From Pseudomonas sp. 8Z (lineage in GTDB: Bacteria > Pseudomonadota > Gammaproteobacteria > Pseudomonadales > Pseudomonadaceae), in the NCBI RefSeq assembly GCF_902506535.1, contig NZ_LR733826.1, positions 217,079-281,078 on the forward strand: a stretch of DNA of 64,000 nucleotides. The letters run 5' to 3'. Position 1 is the stretch's first letter. The number at the start of each line of letters is the position of its first letter. Positions 38,960 to 48,052 of this stretch are shown here, one piece after another. Made by a program: the position numbers and the translations under genes. The notes under the pieces were generated by a model. It had not been told where the DNA came from. It saw only the letters and a list, made by a program, of their open reading frames with translations, and made no database searches.

Positions 38960-40024
38960 ATGGTCAAGGTTCTGCAAAACTGGATTCACCGCTACTTCTC
39001 CGATGAGCAGGCGGTGGTGCTGGCTGTATTGCTGGTGTTGGGGTTCGCGGTGGTGCTGACGCTAGGCGGCATGCTGGCACCGGTGCTCACGGGATTGGTG
39101 TTGGCGTTTCTGATGCAAGGGCTGGTCAACGGTCTGGAGCGCCTGAAAGTGCCGCAAGCGCTGGCTGTGTGGCTGGTCTTCACCTTGTTCATGGGGGCTC
39201 TGACGGTATTTCTGCTGGTGCTCATGCCGTTGCTTTGGCAGCAGCTTAGTACGCTGTTCAACGAATTACCGCGCATGGCATCGGAGTGGCAGGCCGTCTT
39301 TTTGCTGCTGCCTGAGCGCTATCCTCACCTGATCACCGATGCTCAGGTGGTACAACTGATTGCCAGCATGCGTGGCGAGGCGGGTAAGTTCGGTCAGTGG
39401 GCCTTGTCGTTTTCGCTCTCCAGCCTGCCGCTGCTGGTTAGTCTGATGATCTATCTGGTGCTGGTGCCGATTCTGGTGTTCTTTTTCCTCAAGGATCGCG
39501 AGTTGATCGGGCGCTGGTTCCGTGGCTATCTGCCGCGCGAACGTGCGCTGATCACGCAGGTGGCGCAGGAAATGAATCAGCAGATCGCCAACTACATTCG
39601 TGGCAAGTTCATCGAGATCATTATTTGTGGGGTGGTCACCTACATCGCTTTCGCTTATCTGGGGCTCAACTATGCGGCGCTGCTGGCGTTGCTGGTCGGT
39701 CTGTCGGTGGTGGTGCCTTACATCGGCGCGGTGGTTGTCACGGTGCCGGTGGCGCTGATCGGCTTGTTTCAGTGGGGCTGGAGCGACCAGTTCATCTATC
39801 TGATGGTGGTCTATGGCATCATCCAGGCGCTCGACGGTAATGTGCTGGTGCCGTTGCTGTTCTCTGAAGCGGTCAATCTGCACCCGGTGGCGATCATCTG
39901 TGCGGTGCTGCTGTTCGGCGGCTTGTGGGGCTTCTGGGGCGTATTCTTCGCCATTCCTCTGGCGACCTTGTTCAAGGCAGTGATCAACGCCTGGCCAAGA
40001 AGCGAGCCAGTGTCTGGCCAGTGA
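38960..40024 (+). CDS. AI-2E/PerM-family membrane transporter
   Basis: A 354-residue inner-membrane protein of the AI-2 exporter-like (PerM) family, with about eight helices. The C-terminal region LVGLSVVVPYIGAVVVTVPVALIGLFQWG, GNVLVPLLFSEAVNLHPVAIICAVLLFGGLWGFWGVFFAIPLATLFKAV is diagnostic. Substrate unknown; sodium-proton exchange was shown for some relatives. The start at 38960 has GAAGGA upstream and begins MVKVLQNWIHRYFSD; the frame to 38894 overlaps the tusA-like gene and is rejected. Confidence 0.92.
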   Translation: MVKVLQNWIHRYFSDEQAVVLAVLLVLGFAVVLTLGGMLAPVLTGLVLAFLMQGLVNGLERLKVPQALAVWLVFTLFMGALTVFLLVLMPLLWQQLSTLFNELPRMASEWQAVFLLLPERYPHLITDAQVVQLIASMRGEAGKFGQWALSFSLSSLPLLVSLMIYLVLVPILVFFFLKDRELIGRWFRGYLPRERALITQVAQEMNQQIANYIRGKFIEIIICGVVTYIAFAYLGLNYAALLALLVGLSVVVPYIGAVVVTVPVALIGLFQWGWSDQFIYLMVVYGIIQALDGNVLVPLLFSEAVNLHPVAIICAVLLFGGLWGFWGVFFAIPLATLFKAVINAWPRSEPVSGQ

Positions 40025-40070
40025 AGGTCGGGGTGTTAGGAGCGGCTTCAGCCGCTTAAATACCCCAGAA

Positions 40071-40115
40071 ACAAAAACGCCGCGATCCTCAAGGGGGGGG
40101 GGGCGCGGCGTTTTT
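40071..40115. terminator. Terminator with an 11-G loop, between the permease gene and bcp
   Basis: AAACGCCGCG and CGCGGCGTTT form a perfect stem with A- and T-runs on the two sides, so it works in both directions for these convergent genes. The loop holds eleven consecutive G (40093-40103), an unstable tract. Confidence 0.85.
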
Positions 40116-40128
40116 CATTGGCTGGGGC

Positions 40129-40602
40129 TCAGGCCTGGTTCAGCGCCTCGGCGGCAGCAAGCACCTTGTCGACGTGGCCGGCGACTTTCACATTGCGCCA
40201 CTCTTCACGTAGCACGCCGTCCTTGTCGATCAGGAAGGTGCTGCGCACGATGCCCATGTATTCCTTGCCGTAGTTCTTCTTCAACTGATACACGCCGAAC
40301 AGGTCGCAGAGTTGGTGCTCTTCGTCACTGATCAGTTCGAAGGGGAAGGCCTGCTTGCACTTGAAGCTCTCGTGCTTTTTCAGGCTGTCCATCGATACGC
40401 CGAAGATCAGCGTATTGGCGGCCTTGAACTGCTCGAAGCGGGCGCTGAAGTCCATGCCCTCGGTGGTGCAGCCTGGGGTTGCGTCCTTGGGATAGAAGTA
40501 CAGCACCACCTGTTGGCCTTTCAGTTCGGACAGCTTGACCTGCTGACCGCTGGTGGCGGTGGCCTGGAAATCGGCAACGGCTTTGTCGAGCGCTACGGAC
40601 AT
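40129..40602 (-). CDS. bcp: Thioredoxin-dependent peroxiredoxin, Bcp/PrxQ type
   Basis: A 157-residue peroxiredoxin that reduces peroxides. The peroxidatic Cys lies in FYPKDATPGCTTEGMDF (near residue 46). The resolving Cys found five residues later in E. coli Bcp is absent (Gly/Met there); another Cys in ESFKCKQAFPF (about 82) could be the resolving one, as in PrxQ proteins with a Cys47-Cys83 type pair. AAGGAG precedes the start. It lies 22 bases after gcvR on the same strand, the order of PA1008-PA1009. Confidence 0.95.
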   Translation of the reverse strand: MSVALDKAVADFQATATSGQQVKLSELKGQQVVLYFYPKDATPGCTTEGMDFSARFEQFKAANTLIFGVSMDSLKKHESFKCKQAFPFELISDEEHQLCDLFGVYQLKKNYGKEYMGIVRSTFLIDKDGVLREEWRNVKVAGHVDKVLAAAEALNQA

Positions 40603-40624
40603 AAAAACTCCTTGCGTACGGCTA

Positions 40625-41182
40625 TCAGGGGTTTTGGGGGCGCCAGGGTTCGATCAGCGCATCCAGATTCAGGGCATCGGCGAAGTCGAGGAACTGGTCG
40701 CGCAGCCAACTGATCTGCGTGCCGGCTGGCAAGGTCACGGTCAGTGTGGCATTGAGCATGGTGCCGCCGGTCTGCGGCGCCTGGTAGGTGTCGCAGGTCA
40801 GGCTCTCCAGTTCGACGCGATGATCGAGGAAGAACTGGCACAGTTCGTTGAGAATGTCCGGGCGATATACGGCACTGACGTAAGCCACGTAGGGCAGCGC
40901 CTGTGGGCGTACCTCGGCGGCGCCGCTGCGAATCACATTGACCGAGAAATCGTGCTTCTTGGCCAGTGCTGGCAGGCTGGATTCCAGGCGAGCCAGGGCA
41001 TCCCAGTTACCGGAGACCTGCAGCACCAGCGCGCTGTACTCGCCATGACGGCTAAGACGGGTGCTGATGACTGCGCAACGGTTCTCGTGGGCGGTACGGC
41101 TGAGCAGATTGGTCAGGGCCATGGCGTCTGGGCCAAGTGCGCTGATGAGCAGGAACTGTTCGCGAACGGGGGGGGTGGACAT
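40625..41182 (-). CDS. gcvR: Glycine cleavage system transcriptional repressor, ACT-domain protein
   Basis: A 185-residue protein with two ACT domains: about 8-80 (EQFLLISALGPDAMALTNLLSRTAHENRCAVISTRLSRHGEYSALVLQVSG) and about 95-175 (PYVAYVSAVYRPDILNELCQFFLDHRVELESLTCDTYQ). GcvR binds glycine and counteracts GcvA in E. coli; here it stands between bcp and a divergent dapA, the PA1009 position. AGGAAGG precedes the start. Confidence 0.92.
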   Translation of the reverse strand: MSTPPVREQFLLISALGPDAMALTNLLSRTAHENRCAVISTRLSRHGEYSALVLQVSGNWDALARLESSLPALAKKHDFSVNVIRSGAAEVRPQALPYVAYVSAVYRPDILNELCQFFLDHRVELESLTCDTYQAPQTGGTMLNATLTVTLPAGTQISWLRDQFLDFADALNLDALIEPWRPQNP

Positions 41183-41384
41183 TCAGCCTTCCTAAAGCGA
41201 TGAAGGGCCCGGTCACCAAGGCGACGGAGCAAAGGCAGAAGGGTAGCGAAAAGCGCCGTCGAGGGGAATGCCGAGTGCGCTGATCGGACTGAGTGAAGAC
41301 GCAGTGACGGCCGTGTTCCTTGCTTGTGCCGGACAAGAGGCGCCAGTACCATTACGGCTCAATTTTTCCGGCAGGAGCGGTTGC

Positions 41385-42263
41385 ATGATTGCGGGCAGTA
41401 TGGTGGCACTGGTCACGCCCATGGATGCGCAGGGGGAACTGGATTGGGACGCCCTGAGCAAACTGGTGGATTTCCACCTGCAGGAAGGTACCAATGCCAT
41501 CGTCGCGGTCGGCACCACGGGTGAGTCCGCAACGCTGGAAGTGCCCGAGCATATCGAAGTGATCAAACGCGTGGTCAAGCAGGTCGCCGGGCGAATCCCG
41601 GTGATCGCTGGCACCGGTGGCAATTCCACTCGTGAGTCCGTTGAGCTGACCCGCGCGGCCCAGGACGTTGGCGCCGATGCCTGTCTGCTGGTCACGCCGT
41701 ATTACAACAAGCCGACCCAGGAAGGCTTATATCAGCACTTTCGGCACATCGCCGAAGCCGTGGCCATCCCACAGATCCTCTATAACGTACCGGGCCGCAC
41801 GGTGTGCGACATGCTCCCGGAAACCGTCGAGCGTCTGGCCAAGATCGACAACATCATCGGTATCAAGGAAGCCACTGGCGACCTGCAACGCGCTCAAGAC
41901 ATCCTCGATCGCGTCAGCAAGGATTTCCTCGTCTACTCCGGTGACGATGCCACTGCTGTTGAGCTGATGCTGCTCGGCGGCAAGGGCAATATCTCGGTCA
42001 CCGCCAACGTCGCACCGCGCGCCATGAGCGACCTGTGCGCCGCAGCCGTGCGTGGCGAGGCCGCTATTGCGCGAGCCATCAATGATCGCCTGATGCCGCT
42101 GCACAAGGCGCTGTTCCTCGAATCCAACCCGATTCCAGTGAAGTGGGCGCTGCACGAGATGGGTATGATGGGCGATGGCATTCGTTTGCCACTGACCTGG
42201 CTCAGCCCTCGTTGTCATGAACCGCTGCGCCAGGCTATGCGCCAGTGCGGTCTACTGGCTTAA
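41385..42263 (+). CDS. dapA: 4-hydroxy-tetrahydrodipicolinate synthase
   Basis: A 292-residue enzyme of lysine and cell-wall diaminopimelate synthesis; it condenses pyruvate with aspartate semialdehyde. GTTGESATL (about 43-51) binds pyruvate; ILYNVPGRT has the catalytic Tyr (near 133) and IGIKEATGD the Schiff-base Lys (near 161). The ATG at 41385 has CAGGAG 9 bases upstream; the frame to 41268 lacks homology. bamC follows after 16 bases, the common dapA-bamC pair. Confidence 0.97.
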   Translation: MIAGSMVALVTPMDAQGELDWDALSKLVDFHLQEGTNAIVAVGTTGESATLEVPEHIEVIKRVVKQVAGRIPVIAGTGGNSTRESVELTRAAQDVGADACLLVTPYYNKPTQEGLYQHFRHIAEAVAIPQILYNVPGRTVCDMLPETVERLAKIDNIIGIKEATGDLQRAQDILDRVSKDFLVYSGDDATAVELMLLGGKGNISVTANVAPRAMSDLCAAAVRGEAAIARAINDRLMPLHKALFLESNPIPVKWALHEMGMMGDGIRLPLTWLSPRCHEPLRQAMRQCGLLA

Positions 42264-42279
42264 CCTAAGGATTCTACGC

Positions 42280-43398
42280 ATGAAGCGACTGGCCGGATTT
42301 TCCGCCCTTGCTCTGATCATCTCCAGCACCAGCGGTTGCGGCTGGCTCTGGGGTGAGGATGGCTATTTCCGTGATCGCGGTAGCGACTATCTGGAGGCGC
42401 GCCAAACCGCACCCATGAAGCTGCCTGCCGATGTCGACGCCAAGCGCCTTGACCCGTTGCTGCCAGTGCCAGCACAGGTGCCCAACGCAGCTCAGACCTC
42501 TGGTGAGTTTGAAGTGCCACGGCCAATGGCCATGCAGATCCGTGCCGACGAGCGCGAGTTCAGCTTGCAGAACAGTGGTGATTCGCGCTGGATCGTGGCG
42601 CAACGCGTACCGGCTGAAGTCTGGCCGCTGGCGCGTCAATTCTTCGAGGACAATGGTTTTCGGATTGCTGAAGAGCGCCCACAGGTGGGCGAATTCACCA
42701 CCACCTGGCAGCGTTTCGATGAACTCTCTGCAAACATGGCGCGCCAGCTCAGTAGTCGCGTATCAGATGTTGCTGCCGATGCTGAAACGCGAGTACGCGT
42801 TCGCATCGAGCCAGGCGTGCAGCGCAATACCAGCGAAGTATTCATCGCCAGCGCTCAGCGTCCGGCCGGCAGCAGCGCTGATGTGGCTTTCGCCGACAAG
42901 GCAAATTCCAGTCTCGAAAGCGCCTTGCTGGATGAAATGCTCGTCAGCATGGCGCGCAGCGTAGAGCAGGGCGGTTCGGTTTCCCTGTTGGCTGCCCGCG
43001 ACTACGACGCGCCGAGCCGCGTTAGCCTGAGCGAGGACGGTAACGGCAATCCGCTGCTCAACCTGGGGGCTGACTTCGACCGCGCCTGGTCGAGTGTGGG
43101 GCGCTCACTGGAGTTGGCCGACATTCGTGTTGACGACCTCAACCGCAGTCTGGGCGTCTACTACATCAACCTGGCTGAGGGGGCGCAGAAGCGTGATGAG
43201 CAGCCTGGCTTCTTCAGTCGTTTGTTCGGCGGCAAGCCGAGCAAGGAAGAGATTGACGCCCGTGCCGAGCGTTACCAAGTACGTCTGACCACTGTGGGTG
43301 ACAGCGTGCAAGTAACGGTAGACAAGGACCTCAACACCGTGGCGCCGTCCGACACCGCGCGCCGCATCCTGAGCCTGATTCAGGACAATCTCGGCTAA
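42280..43398 (+). CDS. bamC: Outer membrane assembly lipoprotein BamC
   Basis: A 372-residue lipoprotein of the BAM complex. The lipobox ends in SSTSGC (Cys20), and after it comes [23 protein letters not shown], the conserved BamC segment that contacts BamD. Two helix-grip domains follow (about 110-215 and 235-370; [22 protein letters not shown]). GCC-TAAGG precedes the start. A strong terminator stands after the stop. Confidence 0.93.
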   Translation: MKRLAGFSALALIISSTSGCGWLWGEDGYFRDRGSDYLEARQTAPMKLPADVDAKRLDPLLPVPAQVPNAAQTSGEFEVPRPMAMQIRADEREFSLQNSGDSRWIVAQRVPAEVWPLARQFFEDNGFRIAEERPQVGEFTTTWQRFDELSANMARQLSSRVSDVAADAETRVRVRIEPGVQRNTSEVFIASAQRPAGSSADVAFADKANSSLESALLDEMLVSMARSVEQGGSVSLLAARDYDAPSRVSLSEDGNGNPLLNLGADFDRAWSSVGRSLELADIRVDDLNRSLGVYYINLAEGAQKRDEQPGFFSRLFGGKPSKEEIDARAERYQVRLTTVGDSVQVTVDKDLNTVAPSDTARRILSLIQDNLG

Positions 43399-43424
43399 TA
43401 GGCCCTGGCCAGCCGATCATCGAT

Positions 43425-43460
43425 AGGCGAAACCCGTGCAGGGTTTCGCCTGTTTTGTTT
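43425..43460 (+). terminator. dapA-bamC terminator
   Basis: AGGCGAAACCC-GTGCA-GGGTTTCGCCT: a perfect 11-bp stem followed by GTTTTGTTT. It overlaps the leader of purC, whose ATG is 30 bases downstream, so it may also act as a leader structure of purC. Confidence 0.88.
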
Positions 43461-43481
43461 CTCAGAAACGGAAATGCCGAC

Positions 43482-44351
43482 ATGAGCACACCTACCACCC
43501 TGAGCCTGAAGAAGATCTACTCGGGCAAGGTTCGCGACCTCTACGAAATCGACGACAAGCGCATGCTGATGGTGGCGACTGATCGTCTGTCGGCATTCGA
43601 CGTGATCCTCGAGCAGCCGATCCCGGAGAAGGGCAAGATCCTTACCGCCATCTCCAACTTCTGGTTCGACAAGCTGGCTGGCGTAGTGCCCAACCACTTC
43701 ACCGGCGACAAGGTCGAAGACGTGGTCTCGGCCGCCGAACTGCCGCTGGTCGAAGGCCGCGCCGTGGTCGCCAAACGCCTCAAGCCGGTCGCCGTGGAGG
43801 CCATCGTGCGCGGCTACATCGTCGGCTCCGGTTGGAAGGAATACCAGAAGAGCGGCACGGTCTGCGGCATCGCCCTGCCGGCAGGTCTGAAGGAAGCGGC
43901 CAAGCTGCCGCAGCCGATCTTCACCCCCTCGACCAAGGCCGCCGTAGGCGACCACGACGAGAACATCAGCTTCGAGCAGTGCGAGGCCATCATCGGCGCC
44001 GAACTGGCCGCCCAGGTGCGTGACACCGCCATTGCCCTGTACAGCGCAGCGGTCGAATACGCAGCCACGCGCGGCATCATCATCGCCGACACCAAGTTCG
44101 AGTTCGGCCTGGACGAAGACGGCACCCTGACCCTGATGGACGAAGTGCTGACCCCGGACTCCAGCCGCTTCTGGCCGGCCGACAGCTACGCCGAAGGCAG
44201 CAACCCACCGAGCTTCGACAAGCAGTTCGTGCGTGACTGGCTGGAATCCACCGGCTGGAACAAACAGGCCCCGGCCCCGGCCGTACCGGCAGACGTCGCG
44301 CAGAAAACCGCCGACAAATACCGCGAAGCCCTGACTCGCCTCACCGCCTGA
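43482..44351 (+). CDS. purC: SAICAR synthetase, long form
   Basis: A 289-residue phosphoribosylaminoimidazole-succinocarboxamide synthase of purine synthesis. Motifs: [15 protein letters not shown] (8-22), [40 protein letters not shown] and [13 protein letters not shown]. This is the long form known from yeast and betaproteobacteria (around 290-306 residues), not the 236-residue form that I recall at this locus in P. aeruginosa (PA1013). The metallo-hydrolase gene PA1012 is also missing between bamC and purC here. The start at 43482 follows GGAAATGCCGAC; the frame to 43455 is rejected. Confidence 0.93.
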   Translation: MSTPTTLSLKKIYSGKVRDLYEIDDKRMLMVATDRLSAFDVILEQPIPEKGKILTAISNFWFDKLAGVVPNHFTGDKVEDVVSAAELPLVEGRAVVAKRLKPVAVEAIVRGYIVGSGWKEYQKSGTVCGIALPAGLKEAAKLPQPIFTPSTKAAVGDHDENISFEQCEAIIGAELAAQVRDTAIALYSAAVEYAATRGIIIADTKFEFGLDEDGTLTLMDEVLTPDSSRFWPADSYAEGSNPPSFDKQFVRDWLESTGWNKQAPAPAVPADVAQKTADKYREALTRLTA

Positions 44352-44477
44352 AAGCGTTGAAGCCGCCAAGGAAAGGCCGAGTAATCGTCGGTCTTTCACA
44401 AGCGACTGATAGCACAAGAATTTTTTTCAAAATAAGCTTCGCCAAAGCGTATTGAGCTGTTATCATGCGCGCCGCTT

Positions 44478-44567
44478 GGGAAGATGCCGGAGTGGTCGAA
44501 CGGGACGGATTCGAAATCCGTTGTGTCAGCAATGGCACCTAGGGTTCAAATCCCTATCTTCCCGCCA
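44478..44567 (+). tRNA. tRNA-Ser (anticodon CGA)
   Basis: A 90-nt type II tRNA: acceptor GGGAAGA/TCTTCCC, anticodon loop TTCGAAA (CGA), long variable arm, T-arm GGGTTCAAATCCC, encoded CCA. A -10 like TATCAT stands about 15 bases upstream. Its 3' end is the attachment site of a genomic island; the same end is repeated at 60577-60604. Confidence 0.96.
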
Positions 44568-44569
44568 TA
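44542..44569 (+). repeat. attL: 28-bp core in the 3' end of tRNA-Ser
   Basis: The 28 bases from the T-arm of tRNA-Ser to CCATA are identical to 60577-60604 in the same orientation. The tRNA stays whole at this side. This is the usual pattern for a tyrosine-integrase island. Confidence 0.92.
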
Positions 44570-44579
44570 TCTCAAGCCT

Positions 44580-44613
44580 AAGCCCCTGAAATTCCTAGAG
44601 TTTCGGGGGCTTT
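44580..44613 (+). terminator. Terminator after tRNA-Ser, island-borne
   Basis: AGCCCCTGAAA and TTTCGGGGGCT pair, followed by TTTTGTT. A different terminator stands after attR, so the original one was displaced by the island and the island supplied a replacement. Confidence 0.75.
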
Positions 44614-44667
44614 TGTTATCTGCGGCATGCAAGGTGTCGAAGAACTGTCGAAAGCGGGTGAGGCTGC

Positions 44668-45115
44668 TGTAAGGAGGCGCCGGATTTGGCACTTCCTTGC
44701 AGGATATTTGGCACCGCCTGTAAGGCGAATAACGTGCGGATTTAGCGGTTCATTTGGCACCGCGTATTGCGTGCTCTGGCGCCCTCTAATGCCGCCTAAA
44801 TTTCCAATTCAAACCTATGGCCTTAGGCGATGCCTAACGCGCCGCCACACGTCAGGCTACCTGGCTGTAGGGTTGGGCGTCCTGGCGGGGACTGCTCAGC
44901 CAATGGATTCCTGTAGATTAAGCTATAGGCAATGTTATGGTCACTTGCCTATTGTTTTAGATGTCTGAGAAAAGCGGCTGAACCATTACAGCTCGTTAGC
45001 GCTCATCGGTGCTTAGCTGCTGACGCTCATAGGCGTTCATAGCCAGCCGCTTTTCCCAGACATCTGCAATTGTAAAAGATAGCGCCGCAAGCGCCGCTAT
45101 CTAATCATGTCCCGC
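44668..45115. other. Left end of the Mu-like element: transposase sites and a large hairpin
   Basis: No gene is credible. Three TTTGGCAC sites lie at 44685, 44707 and 44753. A long inverted repeat follows: arms 44959-44980 and 45044-45065 pair over 22 bases with one mismatch (AGATGTCTG... and ...CAGACATCT), with a 63-base loop. A shorter hairpin (GATAGCG/CGCTATC) at about 45077-45101 lies just past the tape-measure stop and could stop its transcription. Confidence 0.55.
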
Positions 45116-47599
45116 TTACTGCCCTCTTCTCGCTTGTATGCCCGCACGCCGCTCAACGTCGGCATAGATCATGTCCGAGTCCGTACGCACTTCAATGACC
45201 AGGGGCTGGCCGACCAGCGACTGGATCTGGTTGAGCAGGCCTTGCACGGCGCCCGCGACATCGGGCGTAAGCCCAGGCTGGCCCGCAAGCGGGGACGGTG
45301 GGTTATCCAACCTGGCCGCTGTGGCACCGGCCCATGCGCCAACGCCATCGGCACGGGTAATCTGCTGCACGTCATCACGAAACTGCTGCGAGTGGGTGAC
45401 ATCCAGCAGCTCCAAACCCGTGACTGGCTTGGCGCTGATGGCATTGCGTAGGCGGTTGTTGAGGTCGCTGGCCCAGGTCTTGGCGTCGGCAATGGACTGG
45501 CCCTGCGAGGTCAGCCCCGTTTGCTGGTGAGCGAGGTGCTGGGCATTGTCGTTGAGCCAGGTCTGCCGCTCACCGTAGCTCAGATCCTCGGGCGCCTCGT
45601 CGGCCAGGGCGATGCGGTTGCGATAGAAGGCTTCCTGGTAGGTTTTCTGGCCATCGGTCAGCGACTTGTCACGGGGCACCATGGCCAGGCGTGCTGCGTC
45701 GTCTTGCGCCCCCGACGCCCCGGATAACAGTAGGCTGCTGCCAACTACAAAACCTGCTGGCCCGAATCTTTTCGTCAGCTCCAACAGCCCGACGAGCTTG
45801 CCAAAGTTACTGACTCGATTATTAGAGGGTGAGGGCCGCGCTGGCGGCTTTTTGTTTGGCTTATCACCTGTCTCTGGCAGATCAATGCCACCAGCTAATC
45901 CTGCCGCAGGCCAGTTGGTGACGAACACCGACTGCACGCCGGTTGCTTCCTCCAGCACCTTGCCAACGGCCAGATTCTTGAGGGTATCCGTACCACCCAG
46001 GAACTTGTTCAGCAACGATCCAGCGCCTGCTTTGGCACCGCGCCCGGCGTAGTAGCCCGCCACACCAGTGCCTACAGCCCCTGCCAGCATCTGCTCACCA
46101 GAGAGATTCAGGTCATCGAGCAGGTAGGTGCCGAAGTCTGCGAGCTGTTTGTTCAGGGGTTGAGCCATCCGGTCGATGGCCTGGCCAAGTGTTGCGCGCA
46201 TGCGGCCAGCGGTGCCGGATGCACTACCCGTGTTATCGGCCAAGTCTTTATTAAATACGGGTGCGCCTTCGCTAATAGCTTGAGTGTGGCTTGCAAACTT
46301 ATCTAGAACGCCATCACTCAGCAGGTAGCGGACGCCGCGCAGCAAATCCTGATCCATCCCCTTAAAGACCGTACCCATGTATTTAGCGCGCTCTTTATCG
46401 GTGGTGAGCCGCCCATACTGCGTGCCGATATCCTGTAGGAAAGTCAGCGGACTGCGCGTGCTTCCGTCCTTGTTGTAGTACGAGAGGCCCGTGGTCTTGG
46501 TGATCTGGTCGCGGTACTGCGGGTTTGTGAACATGCGCAGTGTGGATGCCGCCAATGTGCCCAGCCGGTCGGGCGCCCCCTCCGTCGCGGAGAGCGTCTC
46601 AACAAACGCCAGGGACTGCTCCAGGCTCATACCTGCGGCCTGAGCGTCTCCCCCAATTTTGGGGAAAATATCGGACAGGTTCTCCAGCTCGGCCCGACCA
46701 AGACGGCCAGCGACTGTCATTTTCTGGAGCATGTCCAGGGCTGCGCCGCCTTTCTCTAGGTCGATATTGAAAGCAGCCGCACCGGACATAAGAGCGTCCG
46801 CCAAAATGGCCGGGTCAGCCGCAGTCACCGCGCTGGCCTGGCCCATTGCATCGGCGCTCGCCTTGACTGCCGCATAGCTGAGGCCACCCGCCAACAGGGC
46901 ATCCCCACCCGTATAGATGGCCGCTGGATCAACCCCATAGGCCGATCCAATACGCTGCCCTTCTTGTCGCCATTCGTCGCGCTGTTGGGTGGTCATGCCA
47001 GCGGTTTGCTGAGTACGGATCAACTGCCGATCCAGCATTGCACTGCTCTTGAGGCTCGCCGCTGCCCCGACACCCACACCAAAGCCCGCCAACTGGCCCA
47101 TCGTCGAGCTGCCCACATGCTTCAGTCGGTCGAACTCGGAGCGCATGCCCGCCGCAATGGTCTTCAGTGCTCGCAGGTTGCGGCCACCATTCTGCGCCAT
47201 ACGGCGTAGCGCGTTGTCGGTGTTGTTCACACTGCGGGCCAGCGGCTGCATACCTTCGCGGTCAGTTCTGACCAACTCGGCTTTAGCATCTTTGGCGGCC
47301 TGACGGCCGATGAGCCCCAGTTGCTTGAGTTCGGCCTGGGTCTTGATGACGTCCTGGCGCAACACGCCAGCGCCTTGCGTGGCAGCCTCACGCATCGCCT
47401 GGCGAATGATGCGATAGCTGGCGGCCCCCTCGCGCCCGGCCTTGTTGACCACCGCTCCAGCCTTGCTGGCTTCGTCGCTCAAGGCCTTGGCGCCGTTCTT
47501 ACCAGCCTGGCGTAATTCACGCTCTAGCTGCTGCACCTCACGCCGGGTGTTGCCCGCATGGGCTTGAAAGCGCAGGGCTACGCGCAGGTCACTGGACAT
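45116..47599 (-). CDS. Phage tail tape measure protein
   Basis: An 827-residue tail-length protein. The N-terminal part (1-150) is helical (LRVALRFQAHAGNTRREVQQLERELRQAGKNG). The TP901-type core lies at about 165-420: SAYGVDPAAIYTGGDALLAGGLSYAAVKASADAMGQASAVTAADPAILADALMSGAAAFNID, then FPKIGGDAQAAGMSLEQSLAFVETLSATEGAPDRLGTLAASTLRMFTN. Two hydrophobic stretches near 510-530 and 625-645 are typical. It is the last gene of the element; in Mu-like phages DNA circulation and baseplate genes should follow but are gone. Confidence 0.9.
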   Translation of the reverse strand: MSSDLRVALRFQAHAGNTRREVQQLERELRQAGKNGAKALSDEASKAGAVVNKAGREGAASYRIIRQAMREAATQGAGVLRQDVIKTQAELKQLGLIGRQAAKDAKAELVRTDREGMQPLARSVNNTDNALRRMAQNGGRNLRALKTIAAGMRSEFDRLKHVGSSTMGQLAGFGVGVGAAASLKSSAMLDRQLIRTQQTAGMTTQQRDEWRQEGQRIGSAYGVDPAAIYTGGDALLAGGLSYAAVKASADAMGQASAVTAADPAILADALMSGAAAFNIDLEKGGAALDMLQKMTVAGRLGRAELENLSDIFPKIGGDAQAAGMSLEQSLAFVETLSATEGAPDRLGTLAASTLRMFTNPQYRDQITKTTGLSYYNKDGSTRSPLTFLQDIGTQYGRLTTDKERAKYMGTVFKGMDQDLLRGVRYLLSDGVLDKFASHTQAISEGAPVFNKDLADNTGSASGTAGRMRATLGQAIDRMAQPLNKQLADFGTYLLDDLNLSGEQMLAGAVGTGVAGYYAGRGAKAGAGSLLNKFLGGTDTLKNLAVGKVLEEATGVQSVFVTNWPAAGLAGGIDLPETGDKPNKKPPARPSPSNNRVSNFGKLVGLLELTKRFGPAGFVVGSSLLLSGASGAQDDAARLAMVPRDKSLTDGQKTYQEAFYRNRIALADEAPEDLSYGERQTWLNDNAQHLAHQQTGLTSQGQSIADAKTWASDLNNRLRNAISAKPVTGLELLDVTHSQQFRDDVQQITRADGVGAWAGATAARLDNPPSPLAGQPGLTPDVAGAVQGLLNQIQSLVGQPLVIEVRTDSDMIYADVERRAGIQARRGQ

Positions 47600-47660
47600 T
47601 GGCTTCTCCTATTATTCGGGTTACTTGTTCAGCTACTGGGTTGAACTCAGGGGCTGGGAA

Positions 47661-47996
47661 TTAATTTTCGCTGGCTGGTTGAGCTAGACGCTCTTCCAGC
47701 TTCTGATCTGCGGCAGCCAGCAGGGCTAAATCAATTTCTGCCAGCTCTGCTTTGATCAGATCGAATGTCAGTGACTCACTGGGTATGTCGCCTACCGCTA
47801 ACAACTGCCTGTGATAGGTCGCCATGGTTACAACCTGAAGCGGGGCGTTCGGGTGGTCTTCTTGTGCGGAAACTAAATCGCCAGCCATTGGAATGCGCAT
47901 GATGAAATGCTTATGGCGAGCACCTGCGAACAAAATTCCGACTATCAGGGTTCCTTCTATGGTGAGGCCGTCCCATGTCTTGTCGATGGTTTGCAT
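47661..47996 (-). CDS. Probable phage tail assembly protein (Mu gp41-like)
   Basis: A 111-residue protein beginning MQTIDKTWDGLTIEGTLIVGILFAGARHKHFIMRIPMAGDLVSAQED and ending in an acidic helix. Its place directly before the tape measure, its size and the 'hFhlR.P..GDL' strand fit the tail assembly proteins of Mu-like phages. The ATG at 47996 follows AAGG with good spacing; a TTG start at 48014 is less likely. Recognition rests more on context than on motifs. Confidence 0.55.
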   Translation of the reverse strand: MQTIDKTWDGLTIEGTLIVGILFAGARHKHFIMRIPMAGDLVSAQEDHPNAPLQVVTMATYHRQLLAVGDIPSESLTFDLIKAELAEIDLALLAAADQKLEERLAQPASEN

Positions 47997-48052
47997 GCGT
48001 AGACCTTGTATCAATAAGTTGAAGTGGCCGACCTACTCACCAATTGGGTTGA

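Noticed and set aside
43399..43481. Purine riboswitch before purC
   Set aside because: Only the bamC terminator hairpin is there; no riboswitch core was seen.
44627..44968. Frame beside tRNA-Ser that could be an integrase remnant
   Set aside because: It has no integrase motif (no R..HxxR..Y pattern) and covers the phage terminus with its TTTGGCAC sites; it is chance coding.
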